From NCBI GenBank assembly GCA_002077065.1, contig NAJO01000043.1:62001-126000 (forward strand): a DNA stretch of 64,000 nt, given 5' to 3'. Source of the stretch: Cryoendolithus antarcticus. Lineage: Eukaryota > Ascomycota > Dothideomycetes > Cladosporiales > Cladosporiaceae. How positions within the stretch are numbered: the stretch's first letter is position 1; the number at the start of each line of letters is the position of its first letter. Under the pieces are notes generated by a model. That model saw nothing but the letters and a program-made list of their open reading frames with translations, did not search any database and had not been told where the DNA came from. Made by a program: the position numbers and the translations under genes. Positions 1 through 11,801 of the stretch are shown piece after piece.

Positions 1-223
1 TGCGCAGACCAGTCTGCCGCCGAGGGTTGTCCGAGTCATCTATGAGCTCGTCTTCGAGGTCCTCTGAGTAATTGATCGCGGTAGTACCGCGCTTCGTAGT
101 CCGGAAGTTCGGTATGACATTTTGCGGTTGCACCGGGGTGAGGACTGAATTGCTGAAGGTGCGCATGCGGGGCGCATAGCTCGAGACAAATGCTTGGGGA
201 GCATTCGCCCTGGTGGCGTTCAT
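1..223 (-). CDS. SFH1: SFH1/SNF5-type subunit of the RSC chromatin remodelling complex (N-terminal part)
   Basis: The gene runs off the left edge; only its first 74 codons are present, starting at the ATG on positions 221-223. The reading frame is open throughout. It contains the signatures of the N-terminus of fungal Sfh1: QAFVSSYAPRMRTF near residue 10, TTKRGTTAINYSEDLEDEL near residues 46-64, and RRQTGLR at the window edge. In yeast, Sfh1 is the SNF5/SMARCB1 paralog in the RSC complex, a nuclear ATP-dependent nucleosome remodeller. The SNF5 domain itself would lie beyond the window. It is transcribed divergently from the RTA1-type gene across about 760 bp. The family call is from recalled conservation of this N-terminal block. 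Confidence 0.85.
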   Translation of the reverse strand, partial: MNATRANAPQAFVSSYAPRMRTFSNSVLTPVQPQNVIPNFRTTKRGTTAINYSEDLEDELIDDSDNPRRQTGLR

Positions 224-982
224 AGTGTCGGCACTTCAGCTGCAGGTACAGTTGTCTGCTCAGCGGGGAGGCTATTCGCAGTGTACGCTACTCGCGCGAC
301 AGATTGGGTGTGCACTGTGGTGATCTACACTGGGTCTTTCAAGGCCGTAAGGGGATCATCGAAATCGCATTACGTTGGCGACCAGGCTAGGCATCTGAGT
401 GGTAGGATTGATGTGCTGTCTCGTCCGTAAGATCGACTGCACTTTTACATGCTCATGCAAGGTCAACTCGCGTTGCAGTCGCGCTTTCCACTAGATCCCA
501 AGTAAAAGGTTTCGGGCCTTCCCGTAGCGAGCTTGGCAGTTTTACGGCCGCCCTCGCACATGCAACGGCTGTGCAGTGACGTGATCAGCGCAGTCCACTA
601 CCTGTTTGGGACCCCAATGCGAGGCGCTTGGGCGGTACCTTTCGCATCCGCGAATCTGATCTCATCTGACTCGATCTGGCCTCTTGCGCGAGAGCCCTCC
701 ACCAGGCTCGCAAAGCGGTACCGATGAAGCATGAACATTCTGTGACGCGTGATTATCGTGATGCGGCTGCTGCGCAGTCGACGTATATATCAGATGGCTT
801 GTTGTCGCGGTAAGTCACCTCTCATTCACTCCAACAGCACCACAGCAACAGTCCAGCAACAAACCACTTCGACTCCATCCACTGCGATCACTTTCAGTCT
901 CTCGTCAATACTCTCCAACGAGCAATCCGACACGCTCACTTCGCCCGCTCTCTCCTACAACACTCAGTAGAGCTCCACAATA
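224..982. promoter_or_regulatory. Divergent intergenic region SFH1 / RTA1-type gene
   Basis: This 759-bp gap separates two divergent start codons, so it should hold both promoters. A TATA-like run (GTATATAT) lies at about 783-790, roughly 190 bp before the RTA1-type ATG. From about 820 to 980 the plus strand is rich in C, A and T and poor in G, which looks like a transcribed fungal leader. I see no protein-coding signal here. Confidence 0.5.
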
Positions 983-1995
983 ATGTCGGACTCCCATGGC
1001 CAAGCAGACTGGGGCGAGTGCACCATCGCAACATGCTCGGTGGAACGCAGCATCTTCCAATACCGACCATCACTCGTCGCCAACAGCCTCTTCATCGCCC
1101 TCTTCGGCATTTCCATGATCATCCACATCTATCAAGGCATCCGATGGCGGCAACGGACCTTCGCCATCCTCATGGCTATGGGCTGCATCTCCGAGATGAT
1201 CGGATACGGCGGTCGCATCATGATGTACAATGACCCATGGAGCTTCACTGCCTTTATCATGCAAATTGGTATCTTCTGTCTTCAACTCCATCGCTATCCT
1301 GATACAGAGACTAACAAGCCATAGTCACCATCACCTTCGCACCGGTCTTCTTCACAGCAGCGATCTACATCCAGCTCTACAAATCCATCCTCAAGCTCTC
1401 GCCCGGCTCCGCCCTCTTCAAGCCCGCGCTCTACTTCCAGATCTTCATCCCTGCGGACGTCATCTCGCTCGTCCTCCAATCAGTCGGCGGCGCCATGAGC
1501 AGCCAAAGCAACGGCAGCAGCAAGACTGGTGTGAACATCGGCCTCGCCGGACTCTCGTTCCAGGTCATCTTCCTCTTCACTTTCGTCGTCCTCTCCCTGC
1601 TCTTCGCATGGAGCTACCGCAAAGACGTCAAGGCCGGGCGCGCGGCAACGGAGAACTTGGATGGCAGGTTCAAGTGGTTCTTGGGCTTCCTCACGCTGGC
1701 CACGACACTCATCTTCGTTCGGTGCTCGTACCGTATCTACGAGCTCAGCGGCGGCTACAGTGGATCTGCGCTGCACAGCCAGGCGGAGTTTATTACTCTT
1801 GAGAGCTGGTGAGTTGCCTCAGCCCACCCTCTACTCAATGTACTCTACTGACAACCTCTCAGCATGATCATCATCGCCGTCTACGCGCTGAACATCGGTC
1901 ATCCTGGCCTGGTCTTCGACCCGCGCAAGAGCGATACCACAACTGCTGGTGAGAAGGACCTTCATCGAGCAAGCGAGTCCAGTATTGAGGTTTAA
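983..1995 (+). CDS. RTA1-like multi-pass membrane protein (lipid-translocating exporter family)
   Basis: Three exons, 983-1268, 1325-1808 and 1863-1995, give a 300-residue protein. The two introns (56 and 54 nt) have GT-AG ends and restore frame exactly. Several hydrophobic spans can be seen: residues about 35-53 (SLFIALFGISMIIHIY), 60-75, 85-110, 120-145, 170-195, 210-230 and 245-265, consistent with the seven-helix RTA1 family. The motif MGCISEMIGYGGR in helix 2-3 is typical of the family. In yeast, members such as Rta1, Rsb1 and Pug1 affect resistance to aminocholesterol, sphingoid bases or porphyrins at the plasma membrane. The substrate here cannot be predicted. The short cytosolic tail ends in a Ser/Glu-rich stretch. 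Confidence 0.88.
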
Positions 1996-2608
1996 GCGAT
2001 ATAGATCCAGAGTCTTTCAGTCTTTAGCGTACGGCGGGTGTTTCATCAGCGTTAAGCATAGCGGGTGAGCGATTGGGGGTGCTTACGATACCAACGGGCA
2101 ACAGCGATGGGCGGAGTACAACAGATTAGATGTAATCGAGAGAACATTACAACATCCCCTGCGACTAGGTGCCATGGTCGTCACCTGTTGACACGAACTT
2201 TGCCGGTTCGACAAAGTCCAAGCACCGCACACAGATCAGAAAGACTTTCGCTGACTGGCCTAGAGCGTAGGTCGCACAACCATCGTCGGTAACCTGCAGA
2301 GTCGCACTGAAAATGAGGCAACTCGGTCTCGGCATAGTGTTATAGCATGGCCTCGCAGTCCGGTCCTTCCCATCGTCTCAGACCGTCGGTGCTCCCTTGC
2401 TGGTAAATCTGCTCCTCGATCGCAGTGGCAGATGTCCAGAGAGCCTATACCGCGGAAGCCGGATCACTGGCCGTCACGTAGCAAGAAACACGATCAATCG
2501 GACTTGCCACTTCACGACAATTCAGATAACGAGAAGTTCTCCAAGGTCGTGACTTCGGACACGACGAAAGAGACGGAAGTGATGAACAACGTGGCCAACT
2601 AAGGGGAG
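1996..2608. other. Gap upstream of the decayed DUF3176 gene
   Basis: About 600 bp without an intact gene. An ATG at 2347 opens a frame of only 19 codons. A second frame that includes 2470-2599 looks weakly coding (polar, Lys/Asp-rich) and ends in TAA at 2600-2602, in frame with the ATG at 2609. This may be the eroded N-terminus of the DUF3176 gene. Confidence 0.4.
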
Positions 2609-4500
2609 ATGCTATCAGGAGATCTCAGAGATGAAGAGAAGCGTGATACTCAAGACTGGACAGCGAGGCCATGGCTATCCGAGATACTTGCTACCATCAC
2701 CGCGTTCCTGTCCCTAGCTGCCATGTTCGCCGCGCTTTTCTACTTCGACAATAGACCACTGTCAGAATGGCGGACGAGCCATATTACGTTGAATGGGTTC
2801 TTATCCGTGTTGTCGACAATATGCCGCGCGGCTCTTATGGTGCCTGTATCATCTGCTATCGGACCAAGGATGTGGCTTTGGTACTTGCCCAACAACAGGT
2901 CATCACGTCCTGGTCGACGCATGAAGGACTGCGAAACATTCGACGACGCATTCGCGGCCTTCTCGGAAGTCTCTGTCTGCTCTGGGCTGTCAAATGCTGG
3001 TAGGTTCGATGACATGACAGCTACTGCGAGATGCTCACAGCTTGCATAGGACTTTTCATGCATCGGCGCCGTAATCACCGTACTCTCTGTCGCATTTGAC
3101 CCGATGGCGCAGAACGTGCTGGCGACCACAGTAGCCGCTCAGCCAAGCGGAGGGTCGGGCGCGCGGGCAGGAAAGGTCGCACAGAGTGTCGACTATGACT
3201 ATACCATGCGAAACCCAATGTCCGATCTAGAGATTCGTAAGTGTAGCATCAGCTGGTGGGAATGGAAGCTGACCTAATGGCCAAGCCACTCAATTCCAGA
3301 TAAATGTACCAACTCTAGCAGAAATGTACAATGGACTGCTTGCCGATAACATACTTGATTTGAGCATTCGATGTCCCACTAGGAACTGTACATGGCCAGT
3401 GGTTCCCACCTTAGCCGTATGCGGCGCTTGCGTCGGGCTCAAACACCTCATTGTCGAAACGTGCAACGTGACTGACTGCGAGTGGAAATTACCGGGAGGA
3501 TTGTCTTGGGCTCACTCGCGCAGCCTGAAGCCCCACCATCGCGATACTAGTCTCCGGAGAACAGCAACGCCTATCTTCATGTTCCGTGCGAGTAATGGCT
3601 CTTTCCTTCGCGCCGAGAACATCGAGGGCCTTCGCACCGATGCGAACGCATCGAGGCATCTGCTCGCGTTCGAGATGGTTGGCATGCAACAAGGTATATT
3701 GTACGGTCTGTACAACAAAACTGGACGGCCCTTTAGTCAAATCGCTGTCGCAAGTCCGGCTGACCTGTTAGGAATCACTGCGACGGAGTGTGGGCTATGT
3801 ACTTGTCTGTAAGCGCGCCAAGTCAATGTGAGAAATGGAATCGCATTTGACACGATACATAACAAGACCGATGTCTTCCCCAACATACCTCAGGTCTACA
3901 ACGTCACCTGACATATCTTTCGACTTCTCTCACGCCAAGGTCATCCTCCGCGATATCACAGTCTCCCTCATCGCGGGTAAGGTGTGCATTGATGGAATGG
4001 ATCGCATCAGCTACAGTCTGACGGCCGAGTGCGGCGACGCCTTACCCCTGGACCATCCTGTCGGAGTGGACACCTTGCGTGCAGCATGGCGCTTCCTGAA
4101 CGATGTCGAGAACTGGTGAGATCGTTTGGCAAAGTCTCTGACCAACAATGTACGGCTTCATGGTCGGAAGGCGAATGGCCCCGACTCCAAATACGCAGGT
4201 ATCGCGTGGGTACAGACTACGCATATCCGCGTGCGGTGGGCATGGCTCGCACTTCAAACGGCGCTGGTCATACTGTCCGCGGCTTTCCTTGTGATGACCA
4301 TGGTCACGACGGAAAGACGAGGCGTAGAGCCCTGAAGGAATCAAATCATGCCTGCGTTACGCGCCAGAGTCGGTGGTGACGCATGTGAGCTGGGATCGCT
4401 TGCAGTGCGCGACCGGGGAGACGCAGGCGACACTAGAGTCTTGCTGGATATCGCAGAGGATCAGTGTCGCTTCAGTATCGAGCACATTGCTGAGAAGTAG
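2609..4500 (+). pseudogene. Decayed DUF3176-family membrane protein gene
   Basis: The translation is recognisably a fungal DUF3176 protein of unknown function, but no single frame or plausible splice gives it whole. The N-terminal membrane block (RPWLSEILATITAFLSL, then SEWRTSHITLNGFLSVLST) is open from 2609. After the FDDA motif near 2945 the next expected block (RGLLGSLCLLWAVKCW) is in another frame, one base short. The following block (CIGAVITVLSVAFDP, about 3058) cannot be joined by any GT-AG intron I could find. The middle block (3324-3812, with CPTRNCTWP) ends at TAA 3810-3812 although homology seems to continue (VNVRNGIAFDT), with a further TGA at 3909-3911. The C-terminal helix block (HIRVRWAWLALQTALVI, about 4220) is followed by TGA 4333-4335 where a Trp is expected, then frame to TAG 4498-4500. 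It lies between RTA1 and AA11 genes, both intact. Confidence 0.8.
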
Positions 4501-5247
4501 GATATGCTCCACTATTAGACGACGATATATGATGCAGTTCGATGCCTTGAGTCGTTGCGAGGAGAGGAGGACCTTGCGCACGCTTATGTAATGAGTACCG
4601 CGCGCTTGCCTAAGGTTTCATCCGCGGTTTCAAGACTTCACTTCTGCATCTTCCCCCATCCAGTGAACGAGCGATTCATCTACGCGCCTCCTACCAGAAC
4701 CTTGTGCATCGCGAGGACCCAGAGCAGCTCTCTCCGATGATGCGCAGAGCATCTGAGCGCCTTCGAGATGCGACAAGCCACGAGCTAATCATTGCAAGAT
4801 TGGCCACATCCTGGACATGCTCAGTCTTGGTCTACGAGCTTTGCGTGACGGCCGCGGCAAGAAGAACGCAAGCGTTGAGCATCATGGGCCATTAGGTCGA
4901 TCTTGAGTCACCGACTGGGTCAGTTGTCGTGCAGCCGCCGCAACGATCGACCCCACTGTCATTAAGTTGGACGCGTCTTGAGCGTGCTCACAGCTTGCCT
5001 TCTTATTGTAAAGCCGACAATATGCCCACTAGCTGACGAAAAGATGCTTCCATTTTGCGGTGTCTACTGTACAGATTCTCTTTATTTCTATTGTACTTGC
5101 TGGTCACTATAGATCTTCACCTTCCTTTTTGTATTCTTCACGTTCACCAATTCCACAGTCTTTATTTGGTCTCCTAGCTGGTCTAGGAACACTTACTACT
5201 ACACACACTCTCTACAAGTATTACCAAGGACAGTCATTTCATCAAAC
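4501..5247. promoter_or_regulatory. Upstream region of the AA11 gene
   Basis: About 750 bp without a supported gene. From about 5070 to 5247 the plus strand is T/C-rich and G-poor, with repeated CTT/TTC runs directly before the LPMO start codon, typical of a fungal core promoter and 5' leader. The left half shows only short, uninformative frames. Confidence 0.4.
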
Positions 5248-6642
5248 ATGATGGCCAACTCGATCATCCGCGCTTCTCTCTTAATGGCTGGCCTTCTCGG
5301 TCCGGCCGCCGCACACATGCGAATGGCACACCCAGTGCCGTTCAGTCCACAGATGCTCGGTAGCTCTCCTATCGATGCATCGACTTTCCCCTGCAAGATC
5401 GGGGCATCCGACGGCGCTGGCGCCTACTCCTTGACAGTCTCTACGATGAACAAGATGGTTGTTGGCCAGGACCAAACCCTCGACTTCATGCCCGGTGGAG
5501 CTCCACACAACGGCGGTACCTGCCAGCTTGCCATCTCTCTCGACGCAACACCTACCAAAGACTCGATCTGGAAGATCATCCAGGTCTATGAAGGTGGATG
5601 CCCAGTTCCCAAGGACGCCACTGATGGCACTCACGGGACCTACTCCTTCAAAATTCCTGACGGCTTCCCTAATGCCGATACAGCTACATTTGCCTGGACC
5701 TGGTTCAACCGGGTCGGCAATAGGGAGATGTACATGAACTGTGCGCCGATCTCCATAAGTGGAGGCTCAGAGAGTAAGGATTACTACAACTCTCTGCCCA
5801 ACATGTACGTAATCAATGTGGGCCAGGGAGATACCTGCAAGTCAACGGACAGCAAGGACTTGAAGATCCCAAACCCTGGCCAGTTTGTTGTCACAGGTGG
5901 TGTTGATGCCGCCGTGGAGCCGACTGGTGCCGGTTGCGCCGCAGCAGCTGCTGCACAGACGCAAGGCGTGCAAGGCTATGGTAGCATGGCCGCCAGCAGT
6001 CCAGCTGCCTCAAGTGCACAAGTCACTTCTCCACCCGCGGCCGCCTCAACTCCAGGCCCGACAGGCTACGCGACCGTGCCTACCACGGTCGCATTCACGA
6101 GCAGCACCCTGGTGTCGCCGCCTAAGAGTACAGCGGCTCCCGTCGTCAGCACAATGCTGACTGTACCCACATCTGCTGCGACTATGCCCATGGGTACCGA
6201 CAGCCCAGTCTACCCAACCTTCGCGATGCGCTCCACAGCTCATGGCGTGTTCGGGGCTGGCTCAACTGGCGTGCCTGTCGGTACAGGCGGACTGCCTGCC
6301 CTCGCGACGTCCGCTGTTACCTCAGCGGCTGCGCCAACTTCGTCCACACCAGCCACAGACCCCTCGACTTCAGCAGGCTCCGCCGAGTCATCTACTTGCA
6401 CCACCGATGGCGCTGTGGTATGTAACGGTGACTCGCAGTTCGGCCTCTGCGACCACGGCAAGGTGGTATGGCAGGCTGTTGCGGCTGGTACGAAGTGCAC
6501 GAACGGCGCCATCCTAAAGCGGGATATCTTCGAGAGCCCCCAAGATTGGCAGCGGAGGCACGCGCGAGGTGGCTGGAGCAATGGGCCGGAGAAGCTCAGG
6601 GAGGATAGCATAGGCTTGGCCCAACCTAGGAACGGGCCTTAA
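5248..6642 (+). CDS. Secreted AA11-type lytic polysaccharide monooxygenase with X278 module
   Basis: A single-exon gene of 464 residues. The start has two adjacent ATG codons (5248, 5251). A signal peptide (about residues 1-22, ending GPAAA) is followed by His23, which would become the N-terminal residue of the mature enzyme and half of the copper 'histidine brace'. The second brace residue is His87 in PGGAPHNGGTC. Cysteines at about 49, 92 and downstream fit the AA11 fold, whose known members oxidise chitin. A long Ala/Ser/Thr/Pro linker (about 220-380) leads to residues 384-423 (CNGDSQFGLCDHGKVVWQ), matching the X278 module found behind many AA11 domains and thought to bind chitin. The last 40 residues are charged and start with a Lys-Arg pair. 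The role is extracellular chitin attack or self-wall remodelling. Confidence 0.9.
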   Translation: MMANSIIRASLLMAGLLGPAAAHMRMAHPVPFSPQMLGSSPIDASTFPCKIGASDGAGAYSLTVSTMNKMVVGQDQTLDFMPGGAPHNGGTCQLAISLDATPTKDSIWKIIQVYEGGCPVPKDATDGTHGTYSFKIPDGFPNADTATFAWTWFNRVGNREMYMNCAPISISGGSESKDYYNSLPNMYVINVGQGDTCKSTDSKDLKIPNPGQFVVTGGVDAAVEPTGAGCAAAAAAQTQGVQGYGSMAASSPAASSAQVTSPPAAASTPGPTGYATVPTTVAFTSSTLVSPPKSTAAPVVSTMLTVPTSAATMPMGTDSPVYPTFAMRSTAHGVFGAGSTGVPVGTGGLPALATSAVTSAAAPTSSTPATDPSTSAGSAESSTCTTDGAVVCNGDSQFGLCDHGKVVWQAVAAGTKCTNGAILKRDIFESPQDWQRRHARGGWSNGPEKLREDSIGLAQPRNGP

Positions 6643-6845
6643 AACTCGAAAGCAGGCACGTTCGGGCAGCTAGACGGGCTTAGACAGGTAGTCGGTCCTG
6701 TTCAGGCGTTTGCACGAAAAGGGAAATTAGCATTATACACTAAAGAAGTTCGATGCACAACACCACAGACCGATCTCACGTCGCGTGCAAAGTATACTGC
6801 CAAGCCATCTCCTTGCTCGCTATGTCATCACTGAGCTGCGGCATC

Positions 6846-9624
6846 TCATGCGGCAATCCCCTCCTCCACAACAACCGCATCCATACTCATCTCCTCCCCC
6901 ACACCGCCTCCAAGATCCGGATCCACAGCCCCGATCGTCTTCATGAAGTCCATATCCAATGCAAAACTCGTCTCGCCCTGCATGTTGCCATCCTCGAACC
7001 CAAACGCATCAAGATCAATCATACTGTCAAAGTCCAGATCGAAGTCGCCGTTCCCCTCACCGCCGAACCCACCATAACCGTGTCCAACCATGATGGCGCC
7101 GTCGTTGAAGAGTGTCGTTTGCTGATCTTGGTCATTGTGGTGGTCATGATCATGTTCACTGCCGCTTGAAGTGCGGTCCGAGGGAGGAGGTGTCGAGTTG
7201 AGGTAATTTGACAGCCGGCGAGCGATGTCTGTGTCGCTCAGCGGACCGGTGTTGGCATTCGGCAGGCTCTCGGTGTCTGCAAGTAGACCCTCCGGAGGTG
7301 GAGTGATGTTCCTCGATGCAATACTATTGCCTGTGAGACGCAGTCGCTTGCCAGCGTCCATCAAGCCTTGCGTGCTGGTAATGACATTACGCGGCTCTTT
7401 CACCTCATCAGGTTTCTGCGGGAGAGTAATCTCGGCTTTGCGGATCGCTGCTTCGAGGAACGCAGTGCTGTAGTCCGCTGCGGCGTACATGTCCCGAAGC
7501 TTTGCCATGATGGACATGCATTGGCAGAAGCCTTGCAGACTTGCTCTGCGAGTGAGCTCGCCAGGCGCCTTGATGTCGAGGAGGTGGATGATGATGGCGG
7601 GCAGGAGGACTGTGACGCCCGTCGTTGGCAGCAGGCGCACGAGATCGAGCGTATGCAGCGTGTGTGCGATGGCGGTAATCTCCACTGCTGCCAGTCGTAC
7701 AGCCTTGCGCGACAGCTCGATCACGTCTGCTTCTACGCTGCGAGGCGGTAGTCCGTTTCCTGGTAGCACTTGCGGCCGGTGAAGTGCTGATAAGGTGGCA
7801 AAATAGATCATGTGCAGCAGAGAGCGATTCAATGCAACGCTCTCGTGGCCCGAGTCAACATCTGGCCATGTCGGGGCGATATACTCTGCTTCTAATGGTA
7901 GGCCGGCTTTCCACTCTTGCAGTGCAACGTGGCATGCTTGCACAGAGTGGTTGCCCGGCTCGGCGACTTTCGCGACAAGCATCCCAGTCGTCCTCGTGTT
8001 GCTATCCGAGTTGTTGACACCATGATTGTGGTGTAAGACCGAGTACTGTACCGATAGCACGTTGCTGACGCAGACACACAGCTTTGCCTTTTCGATGCAC
8101 ATGATCGCCAATTGCCTTTGCTGCTCCAGGTCTCGCATGACGTGGCAATCAGCTGGAATACAGGAAGGCCCATCAGACAGGACCGTCATCTCGAAGTCGT
8201 TCACCTCGAGCATGGGTACATCGAAATCGGAGTCCTTGATGCGAGTCGGTCTCCGCATGCCGAGGGCGATCAAGCGATCGCGCATGTACGTTGACCACCA
8301 TATTCGCTTCCAAAGTTTCTTCCTCGCCGGGTTAACAACTGCTGTTTTGTCCGGACTACGATGCAGCCCAATGGTGTGCGATAGCGATACCGCGATCCCC
8401 ATCCAGTGCTGGCTGTCCTTTTGATCATCGGGCGTCTCGTACCAGTAGGTCATTAGCAGGAGCGACTGGATCAAAGATACCCGATCACTCTCATAGTCAA
8501 AGTCGTACAGTAGGCGGGTCTTGTTGAAGAAATCACGCCTCGCTTCCCTCCGTGATGTATATCCGGCGTTTCGTAGGTACATCATCTCTACCGACGCCAC
8601 TGCAGCGAACATGATCGATTGGAAGAGAAGCAAACTGATCTGCTCGACTCCATCGTCGCCGTCTATTGCGCGTACGAGCGCTTGCAGGTCTAGCAAGGGC
8701 ATGTATGGGTGTATGAACTCGATGAAAGCTTTCAGCAGCTGGTCTCGAAGCTCGTCGCCGGGAATGGTCATGGCTCCCTTATTCCTCAAGTACACGATAT
8801 CGTCCTGGTCGAACTTGGCTGGAAACGGCTTAATGTACGCGGGAAGTGGCAGGCAAGCTAGGCTGTCAGGCGAGGCCAGTTGAGGAAGGAAGGAGACCGC
8901 TTCCGACATCGAGTCTGAGTGTTGGCCCAGACGTTGTATATTAAAGAGCATGTTCGGGGTGAATAGCGAGGCACTACTGTGAGAGGCGGCTCGTCCGGTG
9001 TCCTTTGATACGTCTTGGTCTGTTCTGATCAGTAAATGAGACACGCAGCCGCCAGGTTAACGCAACTTACACAACGCGTGAGGAACGTGTTCGCTTTGCC
9101 GCCTCAAAGGCGCGTATGGCGGATAAGCTGACAAGGGCACATCGGGTGGTGCGCGCCGCATGGTGCTTTTCGAGTTCTCCACATGCTCGCTACCACCAAT
9201 CTTCCTACATGATGTTAGAGGAAAGGACGCATAGTTCCTTTGACTAGACATACTTCTTGCGCTTGCTCTCGGATACAATGCACTCGACCTCGTCCAGTCG
9301 ACAATTCGTGCAAGGTGCGCCATGTTCGACAACATTGCATCGCACTTTTCGGTTCCGGCAGCATTGACATGCCTTTGCTGCTCTCCGCTTCACGCTCTTG
9401 TTTGGTCGCGTGCCATTCTGTTGCTTCTGTCCAGCGTCAAGCCCGGCGTCAGACGCACTGCGCTTGAGACTCGAAGCGTTTGGGTCCATGCAGGCAGTAT
9501 CGGAAGGTGAAGAAGACGACTCAGAAGCATTGCAGTCCATGGTCTCGGTCGCCTCCATTGCAATAGCTTGCGGTGGGCTCATAGCTTCGATCGACATGTT
9601 GCTGATAGTGATTGGGTTGAGCAT
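6846..9624 (-). CDS. Zn2Cys6 transcription factor, CTF1/FarA-like
   Basis: Three exons on the minus strand, 9624-9254, 9204-9071 and 9019-6846, give 892 residues; introns are 49 and 51 nt. The start is the first ATG in frame; the frame opens upstream only through a GTG. A Zn2Cys6 cluster has Cys at 86, 89, 96, 105, 108 and 115 (ACQCCRNRKVRC), followed by a basic linker. A fungal_trans domain covers roughly residues 230-480, with LLLMTYWYETPDDQKD, HTIGLHRSP, WKRIWWSTYMRDRLIALGM and RRPTRIKDSDFDVPML. That last block is characteristic of the cutinase factor CTF1-beta/FarA/FarB group, which controls cutinase and fatty-acid use. An acidic Asp/Gly-rich tail may act as an activation region. It is convergent with the AA11 gene, 203 bp apart. 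The regulatory target is inferred from family only. Confidence 0.87.
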
Positions 9625-11801
9625 GAAAGAATGAAAGCTTAGCGACAATAAGTCAATGAAGTCCCATGTCACCTACAAGGGCATGTGATGATCGTTAACT
9701 GTCAGGACTGGGGCACTGTGGGGTGATGGAGAACGGGACCATACCTACCTTCGACTAGCAGCAATGGAGTAGACTTTTGACTCCGCTCGCTCCAGACTCT
9801 CGCGAGCGATCGTGACGAAATGCGCCTTTCCCGCACCGTGTGCGTGGCGGCGGCACGCAAGCGGCATTGCTATGCGGTTCGATCTGCCTATCATTATTCT
9901 TGATGAGCTCTATATCCTACCAAGATCATAAGAGCTGCAAGCCCGGTTCCGCATTGCAGGGTATTGAGATGCGTACGTAGAGCGTCAGACGGGTGTTGAC
10001 GGGTTGTGCACGGGTGTCATCCAGGGTCCGGGTTCTCCGACATGGGAACGAGTGTGCAGGCCAAGAACTGTGCTTGAAAGCTCACTTGCGTTTCAACAGT
10101 ATAAAGCCGGTAGCATAAAGCCGGAGGTCGGAGTGTGATGGTATCCGCGCGAATGAGCATTGGCTCGTTTCGGCGTTCATGCAGCGAAGTTCGAGCTGGT
10201 CGAAATTTTAGAGAACCCCCACCCCCCGTTATGCACAGTGTGACCAGCGCAATGCTCCTTAATCGGGGCTCCATACCGAAGGGGAGTATATGCGGAGGTT
10301 GCCGTTGCGCGTCCAAGCCAACGTCTACGGCCGAGAGTGTGCGGAGTTTGTCCGCTGCTAACGGGTCTGACTACAGCCTTGTCGCCATCATCTGTCAACC
10401 TACCGCACCAGCTTGCTAGTCCAGCGCAATCTGTCGGTTTGTCCGGCAATAAATACTGTCCAGCTCAACAGGTCAGTGACATTCCGACTTTGCGATACTC
10501 GTCCGGAAATAAGCATACACGCGAGGACAGCAACGCGTCTGCAAAATTCGCCGTTTCGATCCATTCGCACGGAGCTCTGTGCTCCAATGACGCGAAAGTC
10601 TACCCCGCAGTCTTCTCCACGAGGTGGGTGCGCGATATGCAAGCCACCAAGATCCACAGCGCCGGCAAGCGAGAGTGCGGCTCAATTGCGGATGGTCGTT
10701 CACCATTGGCAGCTTGGAGCCAGAGCTCGCGTGGGTCCTGTTGTTTCGAACGTCGGATGACCTTTTCCACGATATCTTGGTTGTGCACGTCAGTCTCCAA
10801 GTCCACAGCTTGGGCAGTTAGCGGCAGGTTTAGCGACGAAGCCAGGGAGCTCTGCTATGCGTTTGGTCTCTTGCGATGCAACAAATGGGGATTCCAGTCT
10901 TGTTCGTTGCTTTCAGCAAGGAAGTCGAGGTTTAGCCAACGAGATCAGAGTCCTGACCAGTGTCTCGTCCAGAGGTACATCACGTGAATAGGTTCCAGTT
11001 GTCGTAAGCCTGGCGATCGACCAGCCAAACGCTGTCCGGCCACGAGTGTTGAGGCCATCGTTGACAATAACTTCCGTGCACTGCGCCCAGCGTGATGCGC
11101 ATGTCGCTCGTAAGTAGAGCCATTATCTCTTGCCCGACGATCTACTAGATCGCTGAACCCGATCGACAAACCACTCGTAGATGCAATGAAGTGAGGTTTA
11201 ATCTCATTGTCATCTTGAGCAACCACGGCCTCCGCACCTGCCTCAAAGCCCGAGGTAGTCTCACTGAACGCAACCTCACTGACAAGTCGCCATGTCCTCG
11301 GTAAAGCATCGTGACCTCTAATATACACGCCTTGAGTTGACATTGGCCCTAGTTTGTGACTCGTGAAAGACTTGATGTACGGCGCCAGCTCCTCGCTGGC
11401 GGCCAGAAGGTGAAGGCTACATGTACTGTATGCAATACAGCGCTCTACGCAGTACAGCGCTCTACTCACAACTGGAAGATCTTAAGAGCTCCCTTACAGC
11501 TTTGCCACAGTCTTCATCATCTCCCTTCGGCAACATCGCTACTTTGTAATGGCGTATCGAGCGGTTGTAAATTGGGCCAACATAACACTGGGTCAAAACC
11601 GAGAACGGACCTCGTCAGCAAGACTCGATGTGAGAGTCAGACTTGCAAAATGCCTACAATACAGATCTGTCTTACACATATACCCTGCGCTCGCTATGCA
11701 CACCCAACACCCACTGTAAATGCCCCTGTCGATGCTCTAGAGCCGTGCCCAATAACCTCGAACCGCATATCCATGCCCACCCTTCGCCCAAGTATTTCCA
11801 A
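9625..11801. other. 2.2-kb stretch without a supported gene
   Basis: The left part should hold the promoter of the CTF1-like regulator. Open frames of up to 216 codons occur on both strands (for example 10337-10987 plus and 10945-11469 minus), but none has family motifs, and they overlap each other as expected for chance frames in GC-rich DNA. No terminal repeats or transposase motifs were seen. The right end is the 3' flank of SSK2. Confidence 0.4.

Noticed and set aside
9244..9672. Longer N-terminus for the CTF1-like factor starting at 9672
   Set aside because: The codon at 9670-9672 is GTG, not ATG; the first ATG in frame is at 9624.
10945..11469. 174-codon minus-strand frame
   Set aside because: Overlaps competing plus-strand frames, has no motif and lies in a region with mixed composition; treated as chance.
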